A stretch of DNA of 28,563 nt from JAWXVE01 sp044425555 (GCA_044425555.1 JAWXVF010000017.1:1-28563); one strand, 5' to 3'. Shown: positions 7,615 through 16,049, counted from the first letter of the stretch. Notes: generated by a model from the letters alone, not told the origin. Made by a program: numbers and translations.

Positions 7615-9285
7615 CTACATTAATTCCATTATCATTGCCTGATACTCTTTCAATGTAACCATATCACCAGAAATCGTACATTCTCCATCATTATTTAAGA
7701 TTACTTTCTTTACCTGATCTGGTAATCTTACTTCTAACGTATCATGTGAAAAATTGGCTATTACAAATAATTTCTCTAAAGCATTGCTTCTATAGAATGC
7801 CATCACATTTTCATTCACATTTGTATATGGTATAAAATCACCATAGACAATCACTTCCTTATATTCTGAATTCTTTCGCAATTGAATTAATGCTTGATAA
7901 AAATGCCATACTGAATCCTTATCTTCTAATTGCATTTCCACATTAATCTTTTCATAATTAGGATTCACTTTTAACCAAGGAGTTCCTGTTGTGAATCCTG
8001 CTTGTGTTTCCTTACTCCATTGCATTGGCGTCCTTGCATTATCTCTACTTAGTTTCGAAACAATTTTTAATGCTTCTTCCTCTGAATAACCAGCTTCTAA
8101 ACATACATGATATTGATCAATCGTACAAATATCATCCATATCATCCATACTAGTAAAGACTGTATTTTCCATTCCTATTTCTTGTCCAGCATAGATAAAT
8201 GGAATCCCTCGTACCATAAATGATAAAAGACCTAACATCTTCTTCCCACGCTCTGTACAAATACCATCTGGCAAATAATGACTTACTCCACGTGGTTCGT
8301 CATGATTTTCAATGATGTTAGCTAAGAATCCATACTCTTTTACCTTTTCTTGACTTTCATAAATCGCACCAATATATTGACTAGGCTTCACACCTTGGTG
8401 GTCATACCATCCCTTATCACTACTTCCAATAATCGTTGTATTAAAATCAAACATAGAAGAAAAATATCCATCCTCAGAAATGAATTTGTCTAGACTTTCA
8501 TTGGCATCAAATACCTCACCAACGGAAAATGCATCATACTTATCAAAGGTGCGAACCTTCATTTCATTTAGAAATTCACCTACACCATGTGCCTCTTGCA
8601 ACATATTACGTATATCTGCAAGTCCATCCTCTCGATCAGCTGGATAATGCTTAAATGGCAAGGCTTTCTTAATATTAATAATAGCATCAATCCGAAATCC
8701 ACCAAGCCCTTTCTCTAGCCACCAATTTATATTCTTATAAACTTCTTCTCGTACTTCTTTATTTTCCCAATTTAAATCTGGTTGCTTCTTATGGAATGCA
8801 TGGTAATAATATTTATCTTCGTGTCCTGGCAACTTATCCCAGACACAACCTCCAAAATATGCTCTTAGGTTAGAAGGTAATTTTCCATCTTTTACATCTT
8901 CAATATAGAAGTACTTACCATATTTACCATCTGGATCTTCACAAGCTTTTTGAAACCATTCATGCTCATCAGAACAATGATTTACCACAAGGTCCATAAG
9001 AATCTGAATATTTTTTTCTTTTGCCTTAGCAATCAATTCCTCCATCTCTTCCATAGTCCCAAATCTAGGATCAATATTATAATAATCTGATATATCATAC
9101 CCTTGGTCTGCTAATGGAGAACAATAGATAGGTGACAACCATACAATATCAACACCTAATTTTTCTAAATACTCTAACTTATTGATAATTCCTCGTAAAT
9201 CACCAATCCCATCACCATTTGTATCTTGATAACTTTTTGGATAGATTTGATAGGCTACTTTTTCTTGCCACCATTTTCTCTTCAT
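7615..9285 (-). CDS. GH13 alpha-glucosidase, probably alpha-1,4-acting
   Basis: A 556-residue cytoplasmic glycoside hydrolase of the GH13 oligo-1,6-glucosidase/alpha-glucosidase group (GH13_31-like). It opens WWQEKVAYQIYPKSYQDTNGDGIGD, with the calcium-binding DxNGDGxGD loop. Conserved regions are DLVVNHCSDEH (98-108), GFRIDAI with nucleophile D200, VGEVFD with acid/base E257, and ENHDEPR with D329. The residue after the nucleophile is Ala201 where alpha-1,6-specific relatives have Val, which suggests preference for alpha-1,4-linked maltose or maltodextrins. There is no signal peptide, matching intracellular cleavage of imported oligosaccharides. It is the last gene of the operon, 18 bp after its paralogue, with GTGAGGGAAATAAG before the ATG and a terminator after it. 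Confidence 0.92.
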   Translation of the reverse strand: MKRKWWQEKVAYQIYPKSYQDTNGDGIGDLRGIINKLEYLEKLGVDIVWLSPIYCSPLADQGYDISDYYNIDPRFGTMEEMEELIAKAKEKNIQILMDLVVNHCSDEHEWFQKACEDPDGKYGKYFYIEDVKDGKLPSNLRAYFGGCVWDKLPGHEDKYYYHAFHKKQPDLNWENKEVREEVYKNINWWLEKGLGGFRIDAIINIKKALPFKHYPADREDGLADIRNMLQEAHGVGEFLNEMKVRTFDKYDAFSVGEVFDANESLDKFISEDGYFSSMFDFNTTIIGSSDKGWYDHQGVKPSQYIGAIYESQEKVKEYGFLANIIENHDEPRGVSHYLPDGICTERGKKMLGLLSFMVRGIPFIYAGQEIGMENTVFTSMDDMDDICTIDQYHVCLEAGYSEEEALKIVSKLSRDNARTPMQWSKETQAGFTTGTPWLKVNPNYEKINVEMQLEDKDSVWHFYQALIQLRKNSEYKEVIVYGDFIPYTNVNENVMAFYRSNALEKLFVIANFSHDTLEVRLPDQVKKVILNNDGECTISGDMVTLKEYQAMIMELM

Positions 9286-9303
9286 CTTATTTCCCTCACT
9301 TTG

Positions 9304-10986
9304 CTAAATATGATAGATCACAATTGCTTCATATGCATCTAATGTTCTTTTTGTACCTACTGTTTCTACTCCATAATTAGAAATTAGTACTTGATTCGCT
9401 CCACCTTGAAATTCTTCTAGAATCTCAATTGGTTGTTCTTCTTCTGTAAAATTACATAATACTAATAATCTTTCTGATTCCATTGTTCTTGTATAAGCAA
9501 AAATAGATTCACTATTTGGCAATAACAATTCATAACTACCATATACCATAATATCATATTGTTTACGTAATGCAATCAACTTCTTATAATAAGAGAATAC
9601 GGAATTTGAATCTTTTCTTTCTACTTCTGCATTGACTTTCAGATAATTAGGATGTACTTCTATCCATGGAGTTCCTGTAGTAAATCCTGCGTGTTTTGTC
9701 GCATCCCATTGCATTGGTGTTCTTGCATTATCACGCCCTTTATATTGAAAGCATCGAATCAATTCTTCTGGTTCTCTCGTTTTTCCTACTTCTACTAATT
9801 CTTTATACGCATTTAATGTTTCTACATCTCTAAATTGCTCCATCTTGGTAAATGGATAATTCACCATCCCCAATTCTTCTCCTTGATAGATATAAGGAGT
9901 CCCTTGCATCATATGTAGAGAAGTCGCAAGCATCTTAGCTGAACGTTCTCTATACTCTTCACTATCATTGGCAAATCTTGAAACACTTCTTGGTTGGTCA
10001 TGGTTCGCAAGATATAGACTATTCCATGCTTTTTCATGTAGACCGACTTGCCATTTAGACATAATCGCTTTCAACTCTACCAATGGAACCTTATCTGTAT
10101 TCCATTTATTCTCTTTGCTTCCAATGTCTACGTGTTCAAATTGAAATACCATGGATAGCTCATTACTATCTTCTCCTGCATACTTAGCAGCTTCTTCTAC
10201 ACTTACTGCTGGTGTTTCTCCAACTGTAATTAAATCGTACTTTGACAATACTTTTTTATTCATTTCTTTTAGATACGTATGTACATTAGGACCATGGTTA
10301 TAATACGGACTACCATCTCCGTATAAGTTACTTCCATAGACTACACCATCTGGTTGTTCTGTCGTCTTAGAAATCAAACTAATTACATCCATTCTAAAAC
10401 CATCTACACCCTTTTCACACCACCAGTTCATCATATCATATACTTCATTACGTACTACTGGGTTATCCCAATTCAAGTCAGGTTGTTTCTTAGTAAATAA
10501 ATGAAGGTAGTACATACCTGTATTCTCATCAAACTCCCAAACAGAGCCACTAAAGAAAGACCCCCAATTGTTTGGTTCACTACCATCTTCTTTGCCTTCT
10601 TTCCATACGTAGTAATCACGATATGGATTATCTTTAGATTTCTTACTCTCAACAAACCACTTATGCTCATCCGATGTATGATTCACCACTAAGTCCATCA
10701 CCAACTTAATCCCTAAACTATGTGCTGTTTCAATCATCTGATCAAATTCTGCCATGGTACCAAATTCTTTCATAATGTTTCGATAATCACTAATATCATA
10801 TCCATTATCATCATTGGGCGATTCATATACAGGTGATAACCAAATAACATCAATCCCTAATTCTTGCAAGTAAGGCAATTTACTAGTAATCCCTTTTATA
10901 TCTCCAATTCCATCTCCATTACTATCCATAAAACTTCTAGGATAAATTTGATATACTACGCTTTCTTTCCACCACGCTTTTTTCAT
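9304..10986 (-). CDS. GH13 oligo-1,6-glucosidase / alpha-glucosidase
   Basis: A 560-residue cytoplasmic GH13 enzyme, paralogous to the next gene downstream. It begins WWKESVVYQIYPRSFMDSNGDGIGD. Catalytic residues are D200 in DGFRMDVISL, E257 in TVGETP and D330 in LANHDQPRS; DLVVNHTSDEH (98-109) and the GRDNARTPMQWD segment near 417-428 are also typical. Val201 directly follows the nucleophile, as in Bacillus oligo-1,6-glucosidase and yeast isomaltase, so hydrolysis of isomaltose-type alpha-1,6 links is the likeliest activity; trehalose-6-phosphate hydrolase and dextran glucosidase are close relatives that cannot be fully excluded. It lies 17 bp after the inner permease gene. The ATG follows a GGAAAGGGGAAAGAGAAG stretch that serves as ribosome binding site. 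Confidence 0.92.
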   Translation of the reverse strand: MKKAWWKESVVYQIYPRSFMDSNGDGIGDIKGITSKLPYLQELGIDVIWLSPVYESPNDDNGYDISDYRNIMKEFGTMAEFDQMIETAHSLGIKLVMDLVVNHTSDEHKWFVESKKSKDNPYRDYYVWKEGKEDGSEPNNWGSFFSGSVWEFDENTGMYYLHLFTKKQPDLNWDNPVVRNEVYDMMNWWCEKGVDGFRMDVISLISKTTEQPDGVVYGSNLYGDGSPYYNHGPNVHTYLKEMNKKVLSKYDLITVGETPAVSVEEAAKYAGEDSNELSMVFQFEHVDIGSKENKWNTDKVPLVELKAIMSKWQVGLHEKAWNSLYLANHDQPRSVSRFANDSEEYRERSAKMLATSLHMMQGTPYIYQGEELGMVNYPFTKMEQFRDVETLNAYKELVEVGKTREPEELIRCFQYKGRDNARTPMQWDATKHAGFTTGTPWIEVHPNYLKVNAEVERKDSNSVFSYYKKLIALRKQYDIMVYGSYELLLPNSESIFAYTRTMESERLLVLCNFTEEEQPIEILEEFQGGANQVLISNYGVETVGTKRTLDAYEAIVIYHI

Positions 10987-11003
10987 CTTCTCTTTCCCCT
11001 TTC

Positions 11004-11861
11004 CTATTTAATTGCTCCATCCACCATTCCTTGCATAATTTGCTTTTGTGCAAATAGAAATAGTATCATAATCGGTATCATTGCTAAAAGTGCCGCTGTT
11101 AATATTAAATCCCACTGTTTTACATAAGAACCAATAAAGCTAGATACAGCAACTGGTAGTGTCTTAATCTTTCCATTTAATCCAAGCATTAAAGATGGAA
11201 GTAAGTAATCATTCCATACCCATAGACCATTTAAGATGGTAATTGTTACTAATACTGGTTTTAATAATGGAAATATAATTACAAAAAATGTTTTTTCAGG
11301 TGCACATCCATCAATCCATGCTGCTTCTTCCAATTCAAAAGGAATCTTTTTAATAAATCCATGGAGAATAAATACAGACATTGCTCCACCAAAACCACAA
11401 TAAGCAAATATAATACCTTTATAACTTTGTAACATTCCAATTCCTAGAAAATTGCCCACATCTCGAAAAGTGGATAATAATGGAAGCATTACTACTTGAA
11501 AAGGAATTACCATAGAGGCTACAAACATCATAAAGATTATATCCGACCATCTCGTTTTGTTTCTGCAAAGTACCCATGCTGCCATTCCTGAGAATACACA
11601 AAGTAACACTAATGTAACTACTGTAATAAATGCCGAACTAAAAAAGGAAGACCAGTAGCTAAAATTTTGATTATGAATTACATTATTCATATTTTCAAAA
11701 ATCTGCATAAAATTCTCTGGAAGTGTGATAGGACTCACTACAATAGCCACACTATCTTTTGCTGCATTAATCACTACCAATAGGAAGGGAAGCAACACAA
11801 TAATTGATAAAATAATTCCTGATATCTCTAAGATTCTTTTTCTTAATTTTATGGTTGTCAT
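11004..11861 (-). CDS. Carbohydrate ABC importer permease, MalG type
   Basis: A 285-residue inner-membrane subunit with six predicted helices, the first near residues 12-31. The EAA loop that docks to the ATPase is ELEEAAWIDGCAPEKTFFVIIFP (about 177-199), with the family pattern EAAxxDGA and a Cys in place of the usual Ala. It forms a channel with the MalF-type partner encoded immediately upstream; the stop and start codons share one base (TAATG), and the ribosome binding site AAAGGAGG lies inside the partner gene, indicating translational coupling. Neighbouring alpha-glucosidases point to maltodextrin or isomaltooligosaccharide import. Confidence 0.93.
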   Translation of the reverse strand: MTTIKLRKRILEISGIILSIIVLLPFLLVVINAAKDSVAIVVSPITLPENFMQIFENMNNVIHNQNFSYWSSFFSSAFITVVTLVLLCVFSGMAAWVLCRNKTRWSDIIFMMFVASMVIPFQVVMLPLLSTFRDVGNFLGIGMLQSYKGIIFAYCGFGGAMSVFILHGFIKKIPFELEEAAWIDGCAPEKTFFVIIFPLLKPVLVTITILNGLWVWNDYLLPSLMLGLNGKIKTLPVAVSSFIGSYVKQWDLILTAALLAMIPIMILFLFAQKQIMQGMVDGAIK

Positions 11862-12898
11862 TACAATTCCACCTCCTTTTTCTTACTAATTGCTACTTGT
11901 GTAAGGGATACAATGGCTAGCAAAATAAAGAATACCACCGCTCTAGCTTGTGCTAGAGAATAACTATTTCTAGCAATTGCTGTTTTGTAAATATTTAATG
12001 CTAAAAATTCTGTACCTGCATACATCTTATCACCAATAATACGACTTGGAGCACCATTTGTTAGTGCAAAGTTTAAGTCAAATTGTTTAAAAGAATTCAC
12101 AAGTGTTAAGAAAATACAAATGGTAACTGTATTCCAAATCATAGGCACTTTTATCTTTAATAAGGTAATCCAATTGTTTGCACCATCAATACCTGATGCT
12201 TCTAGTACATCTTTTGGAACTGTTTGTAATCCAGTTATGTAAATCATCATAATGTATCCTGCATATTGCCATGTGCTTACCATCACGATTGCTATTAATG
12301 CCAAATTGGCATCTGTAAGCATTGAATTACCACCAAAGATAATGATAAAGACTTTATTAAATATAAATTGCCACACATACCCTAATACTACACCACCTAT
12401 TAGGTTAGGTAGGAAAAATGATGCTCGGTAAAAATCTTTTCCTTTTAAGTTACTAGTACATAATAGTGCAAGACCAAACCCAAATACATTTACCAAAAGC
12501 ATATTTACTATTGTAAATAGAAATGTAATCGTAAATGAATACAGATAGTCTTGTGAACTAAACATTTCTATATAATTTCGAAATCCAATAAATTCTGTGT
12601 AAGTAACACCATTCCAATCTGTCATAGAATAAAAAATTCCACTAGCAAATGGTAAGATAACAGTAACTAAAAAAGAAAATACTAACGGAAATAAAAACAA
12701 TATATTTACAATCATTCTATGTCGTTTTGTAGGCAAAAAATATAATCCGCATAAAACCGCTACCATTCCTATCATTAACAAATTCCCTCTAATGACTAAT
12801 GTACTTTTTGCAAATGCAAGATATAAACTAATTCCCATAAGTAACACACCAATTGACAGTGTCATTATGGAACCTATTTTCTTCGTTGTCTCATTCAT
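11861..12898 (-). CDS. Carbohydrate ABC importer permease, MalF type
   Basis: A 345-residue inner-membrane permease subunit. Two extra helices at the N-terminus (about 11-29 and 36-55) precede the usual six, as in MalF of enteric bacteria, making it longer than the roughly 290-300 residues of many homologues. The EAA loop is VLEASGIDGANNWITLLKIKVP (about 231-252). The start ATG follows AAAGGGGCCAATTGA. It lies downstream of the binding lipoprotein with an intergenic stem-loop between them and overlaps the MalG-type gene by one base. No ATPase subunit is encoded nearby, so a shared MsmX/MsiK-type ATPase elsewhere is the likely partner. Confidence 0.93.
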   Translation of the reverse strand: MNETTKKIGSIMTLSIGVLLMGISLYLAFAKSTLVIRGNLLMIGMVAVLCGLYFLPTKRHRMIVNILFLFPLVFSFLVTVILPFASGIFYSMTDWNGVTYTEFIGFRNYIEMFSSQDYLYSFTITFLFTIVNMLLVNVFGFGLALLCTSNLKGKDFYRASFFLPNLIGGVVLGYVWQFIFNKVFIIIFGGNSMLTDANLALIAIVMVSTWQYAGYIMMIYITGLQTVPKDVLEASGIDGANNWITLLKIKVPMIWNTVTICIFLTLVNSFKQFDLNFALTNGAPSRIIGDKMYAGTEFLALNIYKTAIARNSYSLAQARAVVFFILLAIVSLTQVAISKKKEVEL

Positions 12899-12943
12899 TC
12901 AATTGGCCCCTTTCTACGTTCTTACAAACAATCTTTTTAAGTT

Positions 12944-12977
12944 GTGCAATGTAGTCAATATACACACTACATTGCAC
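12944..12977 (-). other. Intergenic stem-loop between binding-protein and permease genes
   Basis: Perfect 12-bp arms GTGCAATGTAGT (12944-12955) and ACTACATTGCAC (12966-12977) enclose a 10-nt loop. There is no run of Ts after it on the minus strand, so it is unlikely to be a full terminator. Such elements often protect the upstream binding-protein message from 3' decay or cause partial termination, giving more binding protein than permease. Confidence 0.75.
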
Positions 12978-12983
12978 CCAATA

Positions 12984-14306
12984 TTAGTTTGTACTACCTG
13001 CTACCACTTGTGCTGCCATCATACTCTTAAATCCTTCTACATCAATATCACCTTTTGCAAATGCTTCAAATACGTAACCTGTATATTGCATCGCCATTCC
13101 ATCTGGCATTGATGTCCAATCCCAAGCATAGGTATTACCTGATGCAATATATTCTGATAACATTGTTGATAGTGGATATGGAGGTGTCGTAGTTGCTGTT
13201 TCAAATGGTGACACCATTCCACACTCTTCAATTAATCCCTTTTGTCCTGCTTGCGATGTTGCTAACCAATCAAGAAATGCTTTACAACCTTCTACATTAC
13301 TGCTTTCTCCATATACAACCCACCAAGATGGTGCATCAGCAAGTATGCCTGGCATATCTTCTTCTGTAAACGCAAATGGAGCAAGACCTACTTCAAAGGT
13401 TACATTGTAACTATCAAGAGATACATCTATCCAGTTTCCTTGTGTAATAAAAGCTGTTTTTCCTTGTGCCCATAAGGATAACTGATCATCGTACGAACCT
13501 GAAATCAATACTTGTGGGTCTGAATATTCACAAACCATACCATAAAATTTTCCAAATTGTCCTAAGCGATCTTGGTCTAACTCTGCATTTAATAATAAAT
13601 CAATATACGTCTTATCTGCTCTATCTAAACCACCAGATAAATAGTATCCAAATAAATGGCTTCCTGTTGACCAGTACATCTGTCCTGCTTCTGCTGCTAC
13701 TGAACATACTGCTGTAATACCAAGTTCTTCTTTCATACCTTCTAAAGTCGCAAATGCTTCTTCATATGCTGCGTAATTAATTAAAGTGGCTGGATCAATA
13801 CCTGCTTGTGCTAAAAGATCTGCATTGTATGTAAGTCCATATCCTTCTACTGTGTATGGGAATCCTACTACCATACCACTATCATCTGTTAATGCAATAT
13901 CTGTAATACTAGCAAATTCACAATCTCCCAAATCTGCTACCATACCTTCCCAAGTAACGTAATCTCCAGGTCCTCCAATTACAAAAATGTCTGGCATATT
14001 TCCTGCTTGATAATCTCCTTTTAAGGTAGCTTGAATATCTGTACCACCACCAAGAGATTCAATTACAACTTCTTGTCCTGTCTCCTCTTGATAAGTTTTT
14101 GCCAATGCTTTTAAAGATGCATCAATTTCAATTTTCCCATTAATTACTCGAATTGCATCTCCACTTGCACTAGTAGTATCGCTAGTTTCCTCTGTAGTTC
14201 CTGTTTGTGTTGTATCTGTTGTTGTATCTGTTGATGTACTTGCTCCACAACCAGATAATAACCCTACTGTTACTGTTAACATCGCTAAAATAATTCGTCT
14301 TTTCAT
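12984..14306 (-). CDS. Alpha-glucoside ABC binding lipoprotein
   Basis: A 440-residue extracellular solute-binding protein of the sugar importer class. The signal peptide MKRRIILAMLTVTVGLLSGC ends in the lipobox LSGC, with the lipidated Cys at residue 20, followed by a Thr/Ser/Asp-rich linker of about 30 residues (STSTDTTTDTTQTGTTEE). The mature domain has the family features GNMPDIFVIGGPGDY, FPYTVEGYGLTYNADLLAQAGID and KTAFITQGNWID. I chose the ATG at 14306 because AAGGAGATAGGAATGTT precedes it and it gives a canonical signal peptide; an in-frame upstream start at 14348 would add 14 charged residues before the signal. It is the first gene of the operon, under a strong operator-controlled promoter. 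Ligand type (malto- or isomalto-oligosaccharide) is inferred from the two glucosidases downstream. Confidence 0.93.
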   Translation of the reverse strand: MKRRIILAMLTVTVGLLSGCGASTSTDTTTDTTQTGTTEETSDTTSASGDAIRVINGKIEIDASLKALAKTYQEETGQEVVIESLGGGTDIQATLKGDYQAGNMPDIFVIGGPGDYVTWEGMVADLGDCEFASITDIALTDDSGMVVGFPYTVEGYGLTYNADLLAQAGIDPATLINYAAYEEAFATLEGMKEELGITAVCSVAAEAGQMYWSTGSHLFGYYLSGGLDRADKTYIDLLLNAELDQDRLGQFGKFYGMVCEYSDPQVLISGSYDDQLSLWAQGKTAFITQGNWIDVSLDSYNVTFEVGLAPFAFTEEDMPGILADAPSWWVVYGESSNVEGCKAFLDWLATSQAGQKGLIEECGMVSPFETATTTPPYPLSTMLSEYIASGNTYAWDWTSMPDGMAMQYTGYVFEAFAKGDIDVEGFKSMMAAQVVAGSTN

Positions 14307-14355
14307 AACATTCCTATCTCCTTCACATTCCATTATAGTTGATTTCACTTTTGTT

Positions 14356-14371
14356 ACTTATGCGCATAAGT
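14356..14371. promoter_or_regulatory. Perfect 16-bp palindrome, likely LacI-family operator
   Basis: ACTTATGCGCATAAGT is a perfect palindrome with a central CG, the hallmark of LacI/GalR operators. It begins about 12 bp after the -10 element, so a bound repressor would cover about +6 to +21 of the transcript. The LacI-type gene lies immediately upstream. Confidence 0.8.
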
Positions 14372-14383
14372 GAGTGTGCCATT

Positions 14384-14412
14384 ATCATATCCCTTTCAAA
14401 ATATAATGTCAA
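14384..14412 (-). promoter_or_regulatory. Strong sigma-A-type promoter of the alpha-glucoside operon
   Basis: On the minus strand TTGACA (14407-14412, all six bases of the consensus) is followed after exactly 17 bp by TATGAT (14384-14389, five of six). The transcript would start near 14377, leaving an untranslated leader of about 70 nt containing the palindromic operator before the binding-protein start codon. Confidence 0.85.
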
Positions 14413-14451
14413 TATTTTTATCCTAATTTTCTTTTATTTGGTGTTTCTGCA

Positions 14452-14493
14452 CAAAAATAGGGCTGATTCTTCTAATAATCAGCCCTATTTTTG
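14452..14493 (-). terminator. Terminator after the lacI-type gene
   Basis: CAAAAATAGGGCTGATT (14452-14468) and AATCAGCCCTATTTTTG (14477-14493) are perfect 17-bp complementary arms around an 8-nt loop. The G+C-rich core is flanked by A and T runs on both sides, so it should work on the minus strand after the regulator gene (stop 76 bp away) and could work in both directions. It separates regulator transcription from the operon promoter. Confidence 0.9.
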
Positions 14494-14568
14494 TTAATAT
14501 TGCACATATACTTTTTATATACGAATAACGACTACCATTTGTTTATAGTCCCTCCATAAATGTATGTA

Positions 14569-15600
14569 TTATAGATTCATTTGTTTTACAGACTCTCGTA
14601 TGACTAGTTCTACTGGCAAATCTATTCTATGCTCTCTAATCTCTTCTTGCTGCAATAATTTCATCATATGTTCTACCGCAATCTTCCCTTTCATCGTTGG
14701 ATCTTGATGGATAGTGGTAATACCAGGAGTACATATTCTCGAGTAAATATTATCATCAAATCCTGCTAAAGAAATATCATCTGGCACCCGTATTCCTTTT
14801 TTATCTAAGTATTTCATAAAGTTAAGAGCATAGTAATCAGAAGTACAAAAAATCGCTGTATACTTCATGCACTCTTCATACACCTCATCAAATAAACTCT
14901 CTAACACATTAGTCTGAATGCTTGCCTTAATACAATTCACTTGCACACTAGAATTACCTCTATCCCTAACAGCATCAACAAAACCTAAGTATCTTTGATA
15001 ATCATTCCCTTTATAATTATCTGTTAAAAAGGCAATTTTACTATGTCCTTGTTGCAAAAAGTATTCTCCCATTAAATAGCCACCTTTATAATCCTCTAGT
15101 CTAACACTTACTGTATTAGGTGCTAATTCATCTATATAACTATCTATAACCACAATTGGTTTCTTTAATCGTACATCAATATTATAATCAATTCCTGTAT
15201 CATATTCTTGTACCATTCCTAGAAAAAGTAATCCATCTACACTCCATGCAGAAATTGTATTTACTAATTCTTCCACATTTTTAGAAAAATATAGCATCAT
15301 GTAATATCCATGCTTTACTAATTCACGTTCAATGCTTCCCACAATTTCTCCAATAAAGGGGTCCATTAGATAATTTTCAACAATTTCCCTATCATTAATC
15401 ATTCCAACGCCAATAATCTTTGAACTTTGGTTCGCTAAATTCCTTGCACTAATATTTGGAATATAATTGTATTCCTTAATGAGTTTCTCTACTTTTTCCA
15501 CAGTAGCTTCTGTCATCTGATCCGTTTTCCCATGAATCACATTGGATACTGTGGTTGTACTAACACCTAACATAGTAGCTATTTGCTTAATTGTAATCAT
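14569..15600 (-). CDS. LacI-family transcriptional repressor of the alpha-glucoside operon
   Basis: A 343-residue LacI/GalR-type regulator of usual length. The N-terminal helix-turn-helix reads TIKQIATMLGVSTTTVSNVI (3-22), followed by the hinge region with YIPNISARNLANQSSKIIGVG (about 46-66) and a periplasmic-binding-protein-like sugar domain, including CTSDYYALNFMKYLDKKGIRVPDDISLAGFDDN and the closing TTIHQDP segment. It likely binds the perfect palindrome 200 bp downstream, ahead of the importer operon, and releases it when an alpha-glucoside is present. The ATG is preceded by GGTGAAGTGAT, a modest ribosome binding site. A decayed gene ends 27 bp upstream. I could not identify a convincing promoter for it. 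Confidence 0.93.
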   Translation of the reverse strand: MITIKQIATMLGVSTTTVSNVIHGKTDQMTEATVEKVEKLIKEYNYIPNISARNLANQSSKIIGVGMINDREIVENYLMDPFIGEIVGSIERELVKHGYYMMLYFSKNVEELVNTISAWSVDGLLFLGMVQEYDTGIDYNIDVRLKKPIVVIDSYIDELAPNTVSVRLEDYKGGYLMGEYFLQQGHSKIAFLTDNYKGNDYQRYLGFVDAVRDRGNSSVQVNCIKASIQTNVLESLFDEVYEECMKYTAIFCTSDYYALNFMKYLDKKGIRVPDDISLAGFDDNIYSRICTPGITTIHQDPTMKGKIAVEHMMKLLQQEEIREHRIDLPVELVIRESVKQMNL

Positions 15601-15626
15601 ATCACTTCACCGTCTTTTGGGTCCTC

Positions 15627-15920
15627 CTACATATCAATCTCTTTTATATATTCTACAATCTCTAAATCACTCATCTCTTCTATAATTTCTATAACCTTCT
15701 AATACGTTGGTATCTATAAAATGATTATCTTATTGTAATTCTTCTAGTTCTTCTTCTAATATAGCTATTTTATCACATAGTTCTTCTTAAAGTCTATCCT
15801 TTTCCACCTTCCATCGCAAATATTTACTCCCTCCAATCTGTTTTATCAATCTATACGATATATAAAATACATTACGAGCAGGTTAATTACAAGTACTACG
15901 AACCACATTATTTTATTCAT
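15627..15920 (-). pseudogene. Decayed gene for a small membrane-anchored coiled-coil protein
   Basis: The minus strand reads as one protein only if two frame changes and two in-frame stops are allowed. From ATG at 15918-15920 it gives MNKIMWFVVLVINLLVMYFI, a membrane helix; then, after a shift near 15855, LIKQIGGSKYLRWKVEKDRL, TAA, then EELCDKIAILEEELEELQ (an acidic coiled coil), TAA, DNHFIDTNVLEG; and, after a second shift near 15695, IEEMSDLEIVEYIKEIDM and a TAG at 15627-15629. The pieces fit together in order, with coding-like composition and no gaps, which random sequence would rarely do. The likely original was a protein of about 95 residues with a single membrane helix and a cytoplasmic coiled coil. 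The family is unknown to me. This and the promoter elements below are the content of the roughly 525-bp gap between the LacI-type and MFS genes. Confidence 0.5.
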
Positions 15921-15955
15921 GTTATTTTTGGGAAGTATTTCAAGCACTTGCCTGT

Positions 15956-16002
15956 TTGACCATTTATTAGTATGTGATATGTTTCGCATTTATATTCGAA
16001 AC
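15956..16002 (+). promoter_or_regulatory. Possible upstream promoter with overlapping dyad (GTTTCG-N10-CGAAAC)
   Basis: TTGACC (15956-15961), 16 bp, then TATGTT (15978-15983) with TG one base before it (extended -10). The last three bases of the -10 are the start of an inverted repeat, GTTTCG (15981-15986) and CGAAAC (15997-16002), a 22-bp dyad. A protein bound there would block this promoter. Neither element is a named motif that I can identify. Confidence 0.4.
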
Positions 16003-16049
16003 TGCTTTCTTATAAGATAAAATCTTTTTACTCATTCAAAAAATATCTC

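Noticed and set aside
12944..12977. Reading the stem-loop as a Rho-independent terminator
   Set aside because: There is no T run after the stem on the minus strand, and genes of the same operon follow.
14332..14337. A perfect TATAAT on the minus strand close to the binding-protein gene
   Set aside because: The -35 position is poor and the transcript would start only about 20 bases before the start codon; the TTGACA-17-TATGAT promoter further upstream is much better.
15981..16002. GTTTCG-N10-CGAAAC as an SOS (LexA) box
   Set aside because: The Gram-positive LexA box is CGAAC-N4-GTTCG; spacing and orientation of the arms differ.
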